A stretch of DNA of 43,695 nucleotides, from assembly GCA_949286525.1 (NCBI GenBank), contig CASECT010000135.1, forward strand, positions 1 through 43,695, in the 5' to 3' direction. Origin of the DNA: an uncultured Eubacteriales bacterium (GTDB lineage: Bacteria; Bacillota; Clostridia; Lachnospirales; Lachnospiraceae). Below the pieces are notes generated by a model. The model saw nothing but the letters and a program-made list of their open reading frames with translations. It made no database searches and was not told where the DNA came from. The first letter of the stretch is position 1. The number at the start of each line of letters is the position of its first letter. Of this stretch, positions 31,822-40,732 are shown one piece after another. The position numbers and the translations under genes are program-made.

Positions 31822-33231
31822 ATGGCAAAGATTGTGTTGGGATTTGCGCCGACCAGGAGAAGTATTTTTTCGGCGCCGGACGCGGTAAAGTACGCGGATC
31901 TGACGAGGGCGCGCCTGCGGGAGCTGGGCGTGGAGTTTGTGGATATCGACGACATCGCAGAGGACGGCCTGCTCCATGACGATGGAGACCGGATCAAAAT
32001 CGCGGAGAAGTTCAAAGAGGCGAAGGTGGACGGACTGTTTTTCCCCCATGGGAATTTCGGGACGGAGTACGAGGTGGCGCGGCTGGCAAAGGATCTGCAT
32101 GTGCCGGTGCTTCTGTGGGGGCCGCGGGATGAACGGCCGGAGGCGGACGGCGTGCGCTTAAGGGACACCCAGTGCGGGCTTTTTGCCACGGGAAAAGTCC
32201 TGCGGAGATTTCAGATTCCGTTTACCTATCTGTGCAACTGTCGGCTGACAGACCCGGAGTTTGAGCGGGGCGTCAAAAATTTCCTGGCGGTCTGCAACGT
32301 GGTAAAGGCATTTCAGTCGATTCGGATTCTCCAGATCGGCCCGCGGCCCTTTGATTTCTGGTCTACCATGTGCAACGAGGGGGAACTGCTGGAGAAATTC
32401 AATATTCAGCTGGCGCCGGTGCCGCTTCCGGAGCTGACCGCGCAGATGAAAGCCGCGAAAGAGGAAGGCACAAAGGTAAAAGAGACGATCGCCTACTGCA
32501 GGGAGCATTTTGAGATCGCGGTGTCGGATGAGGAACTGGAGAATGTGGCGGCTCTTAAGGTGGCGATGAAAGAACTGGCTGAGAAATACGGGTGCGGCGC
32601 GGCGGCGATCCAGTGCTGGAACGCGCTGCAGGATGAGATCGGCATCATGCCCTGCGCGGCCAACAGCCTTCTGAATGAGGAGGGGCTGCCGGTGGTCTGC
32701 GAGACCGATATTCACGGAGCGGTTACCGCGGTACTGGCGGAAGCTGCCGGTATGGACGAGACGCGGACGTTCTTCGCCGATTGGACGGTGCGCCATCCCG
32801 ACAACGAGAACGGGGAGCTGCTGCAGCACTGCGGCCCCTGGCCGATCTCCTGCCTGGACTGCGGCGCGAAAAAACCGACAATCGGTTATCCGCTGGCCTT
32901 TGATTATCCGGGGGCGGTAGAGTCTGAGGCGAAGCACGGCGAGATGACCCTGTGCCGTTTTGACGGAGACAATGGGGAGTACTCCCTGCTTCTGGGAAAC
33001 GCCAAAGGCGTGGACGGCCCCTACACCAAGGGCACCTATGTCTGGGTGGAAGTAAAGAACTTAAAACGCCTGGAGGCAAAGATTGTGGAGGGGCCCTACA
33101 TCCATCACTGCGTGGGCATTCACAAAGATGTGGTTCCGGTGCTCTACGAGGCCTGCAAATATATCGGCGTGAAGCCGGATCTCTACGATGACAACGAAGA
33201 GGAAGTAAAAGCGTATATCCGCGGAGAATGA
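31822..33231 (+). CDS. L-fucose/L-arabinose isomerase-family sugar isomerase
   Basis: This 469-residue cytoplasmic protein resembles the L-fucose isomerase family, which uses a divalent metal to interconvert aldoses and ketoses. Candidate metal ligands are Glu294 (VVCETDIHGAV), Asp320 (FFADWTV) and His428 (GPYIHHCVG), in the order and spacing of fucose isomerase (Glu, Asp about 25 later, distant His). The protein is shorter than E. coli FucI (about 590 residues). The start at 31822 has AAAGGAGG upstream; the frame runs open to 31759. It is first in an operon with an FGGY kinase and a split transketolase, so its product should be a ketopentose. D-apiose, L-arabinose or xylose are possible substrates; see the pathway finding. 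Confidence 0.85.
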   Translation: MAKIVLGFAPTRRSIFSAPDAVKYADLTRARLRELGVEFVDIDDIAEDGLLHDDGDRIKIAEKFKEAKVDGLFFPHGNFGTEYEVARLAKDLHVPVLLWGPRDERPEADGVRLRDTQCGLFATGKVLRRFQIPFTYLCNCRLTDPEFERGVKNFLAVCNVVKAFQSIRILQIGPRPFDFWSTMCNEGELLEKFNIQLAPVPLPELTAQMKAAKEEGTKVKETIAYCREHFEIAVSDEELENVAALKVAMKELAEKYGCGAAAIQCWNALQDEIGIMPCAANSLLNEEGLPVVCETDIHGAVTAVLAEAAGMDETRTFFADWTVRHPDNENGELLQHCGPWPISCLDCGAKKPTIGYPLAFDYPGAVESEAKHGEMTLCRFDGDNGEYSLLLGNAKGVDGPYTKGTYVWVEVKNLKRLEAKIVEGPYIHHCVGIHKDVVPVLYEACKYIGVKPDLYDDNEEEVKAYIRGE

Positions 33232-33276
33232 GCGGACAGACCGGAAACAACGAAGGTTTTGAAAAGGAGAGAGGAC

Positions 33277-34095
33277 ATGGACGCATTAACCAGAAAAGCG
33301 TATGAACTGCGCCGCGATATCCTGGAGGAAGTTTATCTGTCCGGTGCGGGGCATGTGGGCGGCGATCTCAGCGTGATCGATATCCTGACGGTGCTCTATC
33401 ACCGGGTTATGGATATCACGCCGGAGAATTTTCAGGAGCGGAACAGGGATCATTTCCTGCTCAGTAAAGGTCACTGTGTGGACGCCCTGTATATGGTGCT
33501 GGGAGATCTGGGATTTTTTGACAGGGAGGAGGCAAAGCGGACCTTTTCCGCTTACGGTTCCCGGTATATCGGCCATCCGAACACGGAGGTGCCCGGGATA
33601 GAGATCAACTCCGGCTCTCTGGGGCACGGCATGGCCCTGGGCGTCGGCATGGCCCTGGCGGGGAAGATGGACGGCCTGGATTACCGGACCTATGTGGTGC
33701 TGGGAGACGGCGAGATGGCGGAAGGCTCCAACTATGAGGCGATGATGGCGGCGGGACAGTACTGTCTGAACAATCTCTGCGCCACGGTGGATCTCAACGG
33801 CCTTCAGATCAGCGGGACAACCGACGAAGTTATGAGTACCGCGGATCTGGGAAAGAAATTCGAGGATTTCGGCTGGAACGTGATCCATGTGCCGGACGGC
33901 AACGACTGCGCCCAGCTGCTGGAGGCATACGAACTGGCGGCGGCGGAAAAGGAAAAACCGACGGCGGTCATCGCCCATACTGTAAAGGGAAAGGGCGTTT
34001 CCTTCATGGAGAATAACAAGAGCTGGCATCACGGCGTGATGACGGAGGAGCAGTATCGGCAGGCGGTAAAAGAGATAGAGGAGGTGCTCGCATGA
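33277..34095 (+). CDS. Transketolase-like N-terminal (ThDP-binding) subunit
   Basis: This 272-residue protein is the thiamine-diphosphate-binding half of a split transketolase. Conserved residues seen are His26 (GAGHVGGDLS), His66 (SKGHCVDALY), His117 (SLGHGMALGVG) and the ThDP motif Gly143-Asp144-Gly145 to Asn174 (LGDGEMAEG, then VDLNG). The ATG at 33277 is preferred because AAGGAGAG lies upstream. Its stop codon overlaps the start of the second subunit (ATGA), so both are made together. Split transketolases occur in pentose metabolism and in special routes such as apulose-4-phosphate cleavage, where the subunits are called AptA and AptB. Which donor ketose is used here cannot be told from sequence alone. 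Confidence 0.92.
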   Translation: MDALTRKAYELRRDILEEVYLSGAGHVGGDLSVIDILTVLYHRVMDITPENFQERNRDHFLLSKGHCVDALYMVLGDLGFFDREEAKRTFSAYGSRYIGHPNTEVPGIEINSGSLGHGMALGVGMALAGKMDGLDYRTYVVLGDGEMAEGSNYEAMMAAGQYCLNNLCATVDLNGLQISGTTDEVMSTADLGKKFEDFGWNVIHVPDGNDCAQLLEAYELAAAEKEKPTAVIAHTVKGKGVSFMENNKSWHHGVMTEEQYRQAVKEIEEVLA

Positions 34096-35072
34096 ATACC
34101 ATAACCAATCGGCAGGCAATCTGCGACGTGCTGCTGGCGGCGGCAGAGAAGGACAGGGATATCGTGGTAACCTGTTCCGATTCCAGAGGGAGCGCTTCCC
34201 TGGCTCCTTTCGCGGAAAAGTTCCCGCATCAGTTTGTGGAGCTGGGCATCGCGGAGCAGAATCTGGTAACCGTTTCCGCCGGGATGGCGGCTATGGGAAA
34301 GAAAGTGTTCGCGGCGTCTCCGGCCAGCTTCCTGTCTACCAGGAGCTATGAGCAGGCAAAGGTGGATGTGGCCTATTCCCACACGAATGTGACGCTGATC
34401 GGTATCAGCGGCGGCGTCAGCTACGGGGCGCTGGGTATGACCCATCACTCCTGCCAGGATATCGCGGCCATGGCTGCCCTGCCCGGGATGCGGGTTTATC
34501 TTCCCAGCGACCGTTTTCAGACCGCGAAGCTGATCGAGGCGCTTCTTCTGGACGAAGATCCGGCCTACGTCCGGGTCAGCCGTTCGGCGACGGAGGATCT
34601 CTATGATGCGCATATGGATTTTGCGCTGAACCGGGCGAATGTGATTTTGCCGGATGACGTGTCGGAAACGGACGCAGCGGCAAATACCGATAGCGGCAAA
34701 TGTTTTGACGCGTCGATCCTTACCTGCGGGGAGCTGGTTCCCTACGCGGTAAAGGCGATGAAGACGCTGGCGCAGGAAGGGATCCGCGTCAAAGTCTTGG
34801 ATATGTACTGCGTGAAACCTCTGGACGAGGCGGCAGTGCTGGAGGCGGCGGCGCACAGCGAGTTCTTGATTACCGTGGAGGAGCACGCGCCCCAGGGAGG
34901 ACTGGGAGCGGCCGTATGCCAGCTGATCTGCGAAAAGCATCCCATGAAGGTAGTGCAGCGGTCGCTTCCGGACGGTCACATTATCCCGGGAAACAATAAG
35001 GAAATTTTCGCTTATTACGGTCTGGATGACGCGGGCCTTGCCAAAACGGTAAGGGAAAATCTTCCGGGATAA
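34092..35072 (+). CDS. Transketolase-like C-terminal subunit
   Basis: This 326-residue partner contains the pyrimidine-binding domain with the catalytic glutamate Glu55 (LGIAEQNLVTVSAGMAA). The substrate-side segment is YGALGMTHHSCQDIAAMAAL, and the C-terminal transketolase domain contains FDASILTCGELVPYAVKAM and EEHAPQGGLGAA. Together with the preceding gene, whose stop overlaps this start by 4 bases, it forms one active enzyme at the subunit interface. It transfers a two-carbon unit from a ketose phosphate to an aldose phosphate. It lies 12 bases before the kinase gene, which would supply the phosphorylated ketose. Confidence 0.92.
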   Translation: MNTITNRQAICDVLLAAAEKDRDIVVTCSDSRGSASLAPFAEKFPHQFVELGIAEQNLVTVSAGMAAMGKKVFAASPASFLSTRSYEQAKVDVAYSHTNVTLIGISGGVSYGALGMTHHSCQDIAAMAALPGMRVYLPSDRFQTAKLIEALLLDEDPAYVRVSRSATEDLYDAHMDFALNRANVILPDDVSETDAAANTDSGKCFDASILTCGELVPYAVKAMKTLAQEGIRVKVLDMYCVKPLDEAAVLEAAAHSEFLITVEEHAPQGGLGAAVCQLICEKHPMKVVQRSLPDGHIIPGNNKEIFAYYGLDDAGLAKTVRENLPG

Positions 35073-35084
35073 GGAGGACGCGTT

Positions 35085-36572
35085 ATGAAATATATGATCG
35101 GTATCGATCAGAGCACCCAGGGGACGAAAGTGGTGCTGTTTGATCAGAATGGAAAAATTGTCTGCCGGACAGACCGGCCCCACAGACAGATCATAAATGA
35201 GCATGGCTGGGTTTCCCATAATATGGAGGAGATCTGGCAAAACCTTCTGGACGGCGTGAAGGAAGCGCTGAATCAGACCGGAATGGACCCCGGGGATCTT
35301 TCGGCTGTCGGGATCAGCAACCAGAGGGAGACCACGGTCGCCTGGGACGACGCGGGGAGGCCGCTGGCTGACGCGGTCGTCTGGCAGTGCGGCCGGGCGA
35401 AGGAGATCACGGATCGCATGGAAGAAGCGGATGGAGCCGTGGGCGAAAAAATCCGAAAGATCACGGGGCTGCCCCTGTCGCCCTTTTTCCCGGCGGCAAA
35501 GATGCGCTGGCTGCTGGACCATGGCGCGGATGCCGGGGAGAAACTTCATCTTGGCACAGTGGACGCCTATCTGGTGTACCGCCTGACCGGAGGGCGCGTT
35601 TTCGCTACCGACTATTCCAACGCCTCCCGTACGCAGCTTTTCGATCTGCGCAGCCTCGTCTGGAGCGGCGAAGCCTGCCGCCTGTTCGGGATACCCATGG
35701 ACGCGCTGCCGGAGGTTTACGACAGCAACGGCGATTTCGGAGAGACGGATTTTGACGGCATCCTTCCAAAGCCCGTCCCGATCCGGGGCGTGATGGGAGA
35801 TTCCCACTGCGCGCTGTTCGCCCAGGGCTGCCACAGGAGGGGGATGATGAAGACCACCTACGGGACGGGATCCTCCATGATGCTGAACGTCGGAGAGCGC
35901 TTCGCGAAGAGCAGCCACGGACTGGCGACTTCCCTTGCCTGGGGGATCGACGGGAAAGTTTCCTATGTGCTGGAGGGAAATATCAACTATACGGGAGCCG
36001 TGATCAGCTGGCTGAAAAATGACCTGGGGTTGATCAAATCCACCGGGGAGATCGAACCGCTGATCGCCGAGGCGAACCCTTCGGATCAGACCGTGCTGGT
36101 GCCGGCCTTTACCGGGCTGGGCGCGCCATATTGGGATAACGACGCCCGGGCGGCCCTCTGCTTTATGAGCCGGACCACAAAGAAACCGGAAATTGTGAAA
36201 GCCGCTGCCGAGAGCATCGCCCAGCAGATCGCCGACGTCTTTGACGCGATGGAGCGGGATTACGGAGATGAGATTACCCAGCTGCGGGCGGACGGCGGTC
36301 CGACGAAAAACAGGTATCTGATGCAGTACCAGAGCGACATGATCCGCCGGGAGGTGCTGGCGTCCGATGTGGAGGAACTCTCCGCCGCCGGAGCCGCTTA
36401 TCTGGCGGGGATTACCGCGGGATGCTGCGACAGGGAGCAGCTTTTTTCAAACATTGCCTATGAGGCCTACCGTCCGAAGATGGAGGCGGATAAGAGAGAT
36501 GGCTGCCGCCGCCGGTGGAAGCGGGCGGTCAACAGCGTTTTAAAAGACAGCGGGAGGTGTAACGGAACATGA
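35085..36572 (+). CDS. FGGY-family carbohydrate kinase
   Basis: This 495-residue kinase begins with MIGIDQSTQGTKVVLFDQNG, the phosphate-binding loop of the FGGY family. NQRETTVAWDD and a catalytic-base region with Asp239 (GVMGDSHCALFAQGC) follow, then the glycine-rich TTYGTGSSMM and C-terminal ATP-binding segment (RADGGPTKNRYLMQYQSDM). The sequence is closer to glycerol-kinase-like members than to classical xylulokinase. The substrate should be the ketose made by the isomerase; apulose or a ketopentose such as xylulose are the main options. AAGGAGG precedes the ATG, and the stop overlaps the next start by 4 bases (ATGA). Confidence 0.9.
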   Translation: MKYMIGIDQSTQGTKVVLFDQNGKIVCRTDRPHRQIINEHGWVSHNMEEIWQNLLDGVKEALNQTGMDPGDLSAVGISNQRETTVAWDDAGRPLADAVVWQCGRAKEITDRMEEADGAVGEKIRKITGLPLSPFFPAAKMRWLLDHGADAGEKLHLGTVDAYLVYRLTGGRVFATDYSNASRTQLFDLRSLVWSGEACRLFGIPMDALPEVYDSNGDFGETDFDGILPKPVPIRGVMGDSHCALFAQGCHRRGMMKTTYGTGSSMMLNVGERFAKSSHGLATSLAWGIDGKVSYVLEGNINYTGAVISWLKNDLGLIKSTGEIEPLIAEANPSDQTVLVPAFTGLGAPYWDNDARAALCFMSRTTKKPEIVKAAAESIAQQIADVFDAMERDYGDEITQLRADGGPTKNRYLMQYQSDMIRREVLASDVEELSAAGAAYLAGITAGCCDREQLFSNIAYEAYRPKMEADKRDGCRRRWKRAVNSVLKDSGRCNGT

Positions 36573-38116
36573 CGATGGCGACGGTTGCGAAGTACGATAT
36601 GTTTGAACTGGAGATGGAGGCCGGAATATGGAGCGGACAGACTGGAAAGGAGCGGGCGCTGCTTGAGGATATCGCCGTTTTCTGGCGGGTGGAGGACGGA
36701 GTGGAGCAAGAGCGCGTTGCCGTCTCCGCGTTCCGCAAAAACCGGGATTACTACGCGGCGCGTTTCCTGCCTATGTGCGAAGGAGAGTGGCGCTACGAAA
36801 TCCGGACGCCGGGGGAGACGGTCCGGGGCGGTTTCCTCTGCGAAAAAGCCAGGGATGGCGTGCACGGGCCCGTGACAACGGATGGCGACCGGTTCCGTTA
36901 TGCAGACGGCGCCCGATACATCCCATTCGGCACGACCTGCTATGCCTGGACTCATCAGAAGAAGGAACTGCAGGAGGAGACGCTGGAGACGCTGAAACAC
37001 AGCTGCTTCAACAAGATCCGTATGCTGGTATTCCCGAAATTCATGCCCTACAACCAGGAAGATCCGGAGGTTTTCCCCTTTGAGCAAAGAGAGGACGGTT
37101 CCTGGGACGTGACGGCGACCATGGACGCCTACTGGGAGAATCTGGATCTTCGGATCGCGCGGCTGGGCGAGCTGGGCGTCGAGGCGGATCTGATTCTGTT
37201 CCACCCCTATGACCGGTGGGGATTCGCCCATCTGACGCAGGAGGACTCGCTGTTTTATGTGAAATATATGATCGCGCGGTACGCGGCGTACCGGAATCTT
37301 TGGTGGAGTCTGGCAAATGAGTATGAAATGCTGTATGATAAGAGCATGGACGATTGGGACGCCTACGGGGAGCTTCTGGCAAAAAAGGATCCGTATCATC
37401 ACCTGATCTCCGTACACGATATTTTAAATCCCTACCCGAAGCGGGACTGGATGACCCACGCCTCCATCCAGAGCGGCGATGTGCACCGCGTCGGCCTCTG
37501 GAGAGAGCGGTACGGCCTGCCGGTTATCGAGGATGAGTTCGGTTATGAAGGCAATCTGGAATTTGACTGGGGCAACCTGTCCGCCTTTGATTTTGTGGAC
37601 CGGCTTTGGACGGTGGTCTGCCGCGGCGGTTTCGGCACGCATGGCGAGACCTTCCACCGGGACGATGAAGTCCTCTGGTGGGGAAAAGGCGGAAAACTCT
37701 ACGGACAGAGTGAAAGACGGATGGCGTTTCTCAAAGATCTTCTCTACAGCCTTCCGGGAGAAGGGCATGGGTTTATTGCAAAAAACCGGGATCCGAATCA
37801 GGAACAGGAGGACGGCGGCGCGCGGCCGGAAGATCTGGCCTTTGGGCGTTTGCTGGAGCGCACGCCGGAGGAAAATAAAGGCGGTCTGATTTCCATGCAG
37901 CCGATGCTGCTTGCGGCGAAGGACTGGAGGCTCCGCTATTTCGGGAGGACCTGCCCTTATATCATGCGCGATGAATTGCCGGAAGGAATCTGGAAGGCTG
38001 AGATCATCAACGTCTGGGAGATGACAAGGGAAACGCTGGCGGACGGCCTTTCCGGGAAAGTCGGGCTGCGCCTGCCGGCAAAGCCGGGCATGGCGGTGCT
38101 GCTGACTAGAATGTAG
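36569..38116 (+). CDS. TIM-barrel glycoside hydrolase with DUF5060/DUF5605-like domains, copy 1
   Basis: This 515-residue cytoplasmic protein has an N-terminal beta domain (about 1-95) resembling DUF5060. A TIM barrel follows (about 110-420; IPFGTTCYAWTHQKKELQEE, FHPYDRWGFAHL), and a C-terminal beta domain resembling DUF5605 (NVWEMTRETLADGLSGKVG). Glu251 in WWSLANEYEM and Glu323 in VIEDEFGYEGN sit at the ends of barrel strands 4 and 7, the usual acid/base and nucleophile positions of retaining glycosidases. Relatives include apiosidase-like (DUF4038/GH140-type) proteins, but no specific activity is proven. Its start overlaps the kinase gene by 4 bases. The protein at 39187 is a paralogue. Confidence 0.8.
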   Translation: MTMATVAKYDMFELEMEAGIWSGQTGKERALLEDIAVFWRVEDGVEQERVAVSAFRKNRDYYAARFLPMCEGEWRYEIRTPGETVRGGFLCEKARDGVHGPVTTDGDRFRYADGARYIPFGTTCYAWTHQKKELQEETLETLKHSCFNKIRMLVFPKFMPYNQEDPEVFPFEQREDGSWDVTATMDAYWENLDLRIARLGELGVEADLILFHPYDRWGFAHLTQEDSLFYVKYMIARYAAYRNLWWSLANEYEMLYDKSMDDWDAYGELLAKKDPYHHLISVHDILNPYPKRDWMTHASIQSGDVHRVGLWRERYGLPVIEDEFGYEGNLEFDWGNLSAFDFVDRLWTVVCRGGFGTHGETFHRDDEVLWWGKGGKLYGQSERRMAFLKDLLYSLPGEGHGFIAKNRDPNQEQEDGGARPEDLAFGRLLERTPEENKGGLISMQPMLLAAKDWRLRYFGRTCPYIMRDELPEGIWKAEIINVWEMTRETLADGLSGKVGLRLPAKPGMAVLLTRM

Positions 38117-38135
38117 CAAGAACAGGGAGGTTTTT

Positions 38136-39164
38136 ATGAGCAGAAAAGAAGTTTTGAGCAGACTGGGATTTCGCGCCCCGTCGACCAGGTTCAAGCGGGT
38201 CATCGTCCACTCCGATATCCGGTGTGAGGCGGATGATCCCTTCGCTATCGTGCAGCATCTGCTGACGCCGACGGAAGAGATTGTCGGCGTGATTGCAGGA
38301 CACAACGAGTGGATGAACACGGTATATTTTCCCCAGATCGCGAAGCAGCAGGGAGTGTCGACGGAAGAGGTTCTGGCTGCGGCGAGAAAGATGGCGGAGG
38401 AGCAGGGAGTAGTGTTCACGGAGCCGGGAGGTACGATGGAGGTCAGTTATCAGACCGGAAAGAAAATCCTGGAGCTGGCGGAGATGGAGGAGGTGCCGCT
38501 GCTGCGGGGCAGTCGTTATCCGATCACGGACGCGGAAAATCTCCCGGAGAGCGAAGGGGCGGATTTTATTATCAGGGAGGCTCTGAAAGACGATCCGAGG
38601 CCGCTGTACGTGGCTCTTCAGGGATGCCTGACGGATCTTGCTATCGCCTATCTGAAGGAACCGAAGATAGCGGATAAAGTCATCGCTATCTGGATCGGCG
38701 GCGGTGTCTATCCAAAAGGCGGGGACGAATTCAATCTCAAGCAGGATATTACCGCGGCCCGGATCCTGTTTGACAGTCCGGTGGAACTCTGGCAGATACC
38801 CATGAACGTATACCGGACGATGGAATTTTCTTTCGCGGAACTGGTGGATAAGATCCGTCCCTGCGGCAGGATTGGCCGGTGGCTCTGCGATCAGATGCTG
38901 GACTTCAATGAGAAAACCTGTGTCCGGGAGGGAGAGTGGCCCCAGGGAGAGACCTGGAGCATCGGCGACAATCCCACCGTCACAGCGCTGCTGCAGAAGG
39001 CGGACGGACAGGATCATCATATGGAGCACGCGCCCTGGATCAATGACGACTACACCTATCGTATGCGGGAGGACAGCCGCATGATTCGGGTGTACGACAG
39101 CGTGGACGTACGGCTGACGCTGTCAGACCTGTTTTCCAAGCTGCGGCTCTGCTATAAAGGATAA
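38136..39164 (+). CDS. Nucleoside-hydrolase-like protein (DUF1593/Sde182-type N-terminus)
   Basis: This 342-residue protein resembles the nucleoside hydrolase fold. The metal-site motif is VIVHSDIRCEADDPFAI, with Asp27, Glu31, Asp33 and Asp34. This is not the DxDPGxDD of classical enzymes and is closer to the DUF1593/Sde182-type nucleoside-hydrolase-like domain. Further fold marks are VALQGCLTDLAIAYL, VIAIWIGGGVYPKGGDEFNL and SIGDNPTVTALL. In classical members this calcium site activates water to cleave an N-glycosidic bond to ribose. Here, among sugar genes and between two glycosidases, cleavage of a pentosyl bond in a plant glycoside is more plausible than nucleoside salvage. GGGAGG lies just upstream. 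Confidence 0.8.
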   Translation: MSRKEVLSRLGFRAPSTRFKRVIVHSDIRCEADDPFAIVQHLLTPTEEIVGVIAGHNEWMNTVYFPQIAKQQGVSTEEVLAAARKMAEEQGVVFTEPGGTMEVSYQTGKKILELAEMEEVPLLRGSRYPITDAENLPESEGADFIIREALKDDPRPLYVALQGCLTDLAIAYLKEPKIADKVIAIWIGGGVYPKGGDEFNLKQDITAARILFDSPVELWQIPMNVYRTMEFSFAELVDKIRPCGRIGRWLCDQMLDFNEKTCVREGEWPQGETWSIGDNPTVTALLQKADGQDHHMEHAPWINDDYTYRMREDSRMIRVYDSVDVRLTLSDLFSKLRLCYKG

Positions 39165-39186
39165 ATCATAGAAGGAGGATTTTACG

Positions 39187-40722
39187 ATGAGACAGTATGA
39201 GATGTTTGAACTGAAGTTTGAGGGGAAGGAACCTGTAGGTTCCGCGGCCGCGGTGGATGTGACGGCGGAGTTTACGCATACGGCCGCGGATGGAAAGCAG
39301 ACGGTAAAGGCCGTAAAGGGTTTTTACGCGGGAGACGGCATCTATAAGGTGCGTTTTTACCCTGCAGAGGCCGGGATTTACGCCTGGAAGGTAAGGGGAG
39401 AAGTGTCCGGGGAGGGGACGGAGGAATGTGCCCCTGCGGAGGAGTCAGCGGCGGGTATCGTCCGGGCGGTTGGAACCCATTTTGAGTATGACGGCGGCAC
39501 TGTATTTAAGCCCTTCGGAACCACGATCTACGCGCTGAACCATCAGGAGGAACAGCTGCGGCAGACAACCTTCGCCACATTGCGGGAGGCCCCCTTCAAC
39601 AAGGTGCGCCATTGCCTGTTTCCGAAGCACTATGATTACAATCACAACGAGCCGCCCTACTACGCCTTCGAGAAGGATGAGAACGGAAAATGGGACGTGA
39701 ACCGCCCCTGCTTCGCCTTCTGGGATCACTTTGAGGAAGGGATTTTTACCCTGGCGGACATGGGAATCCAGTCGGATCTGATCCTGTTCCACCCCTATGA
39801 CAACTGGGGATTCGCCCGGCTGTCCATGGAGGAAAATCTGGTGTATCTGGATTATCTGCTGCGCCGGTTTTCCGCGATTCCTTCCATGTGGTGGAGCATG
39901 GCGAATGAATACGATCTGTGCATGGCAAAGACCATGGAGGACTGGTATACCATCGAGAATTTCATTGTGGAAAACGATCCTTACGGACATCTTCTGAGCA
40001 ACCATAACTGTTTCGGGTTTTATGATTTTACGAGGGAAAATATTACCCATCAGAGCGTGCAGACGATCCTGGTGCAGAAGGGCTCCGACTGGATCAAAGA
40101 GATCAAAAAGCCGCTGTGCTATGACGAGTGCTGCTACGAAGGAAATCTGCCGCTGACCTGGGGCAATATCTCCGGCTGGGAGATGGCGAACCGTTTCTGG
40201 GCGGCCTGCGCTCAGGGGGCTTACGCAACCCACGGCGAAGTCTTCCTCTCCGACGACGAGGTGCTCTGGTGGGCGAAGGGCGGCGTGCTCAAAGGCGAGA
40301 GCCCGAAGCGGATCGCTTTCCTGAGAGAGATTATGGAGGAGATCCCGGGCGCGCTGGAGCCCTGGGAGGAGTACCATGATTTTGATATTCAGGAATATGT
40401 GAAGGAACATTCCGTCGAGGAGTTGCAGGCATTCGCGGAGAGGTTCATGAACCCGGATCCGGTTGACGATATCGTGTCAAAATTTAAGGACATGAACTAC
40501 ATGGGGCATCTGGATGAGGAAGTGTTCATCGGTTATTACGGACATCACTGCAACGGGATAGCCACCTGGAAACTTCCCGAAGACAGGAAGTACCAGATCG
40601 AGATCATCGATATGTGGGAGATGACAAGGGAGGTAACCATGACCGGCGTCAGCGGCAAGGTCACAATCAAAATGCCAGGAAAGCCGGGTATCGCGGTGCT
40701 GGCGAAGGAAATAGACCAATAG
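39187..40722 (+). CDS. TIM-barrel glycoside hydrolase with DUF5060/DUF5605-like domains, copy 2
   Basis: This 511-residue cytoplasmic paralogue of the protein at 36569 has the DUF5060-like start (VKGFYAGDGIYKVRFYPAE), the barrel (FKPFGTTIYALNHQEEQL, FHPYDNWGFARL), and a DUF5605-like end (IIDMWEMTREVTMTGVSGK, GKPGIAVLA). Catalytic candidates are Glu241 (WWSMANEYDL) and Glu314 (LCYDECCYEGN), aligned with those of copy 1. The substrate-side loops differ, for example CYDECCYEGN against IEDEFGYEGN, so the two may cut different linkages of one glycoside. It is last in the operon. A terminator lies 64-100 bases beyond, inside the convergent AraC gene. Confidence 0.8.
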   Translation: MRQYEMFELKFEGKEPVGSAAAVDVTAEFTHTAADGKQTVKAVKGFYAGDGIYKVRFYPAEAGIYAWKVRGEVSGEGTEECAPAEESAAGIVRAVGTHFEYDGGTVFKPFGTTIYALNHQEEQLRQTTFATLREAPFNKVRHCLFPKHYDYNHNEPPYYAFEKDENGKWDVNRPCFAFWDHFEEGIFTLADMGIQSDLILFHPYDNWGFARLSMEENLVYLDYLLRRFSAIPSMWWSMANEYDLCMAKTMEDWYTIENFIVENDPYGHLLSNHNCFGFYDFTRENITHQSVQTILVQKGSDWIKEIKKPLCYDECCYEGNLPLTWGNISGWEMANRFWAACAQGAYATHGEVFLSDDEVLWWAKGGVLKGESPKRIAFLREIMEEIPGALEPWEEYHDFDIQEYVKEHSVEELQAFAERFMNPDPVDDIVSKFKDMNYMGHLDEEVFIGYYGHHCNGIATWKLPEDRKYQIEIIDMWEMTREVTMTGVSGKVTIKMPGKPGIAVLAKEIDQ

Positions 40723-40732
40723 GAGGACATCT

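Noticed and set aside
34029..35918. 629-residue open frame on the minus strand across the transketolase and kinase genes
   Set aside because: It is antisense to genes with clear cofactor and phosphate-binding motifs and with overlapping start/stop codons. It has no ribosome site or family resemblance.
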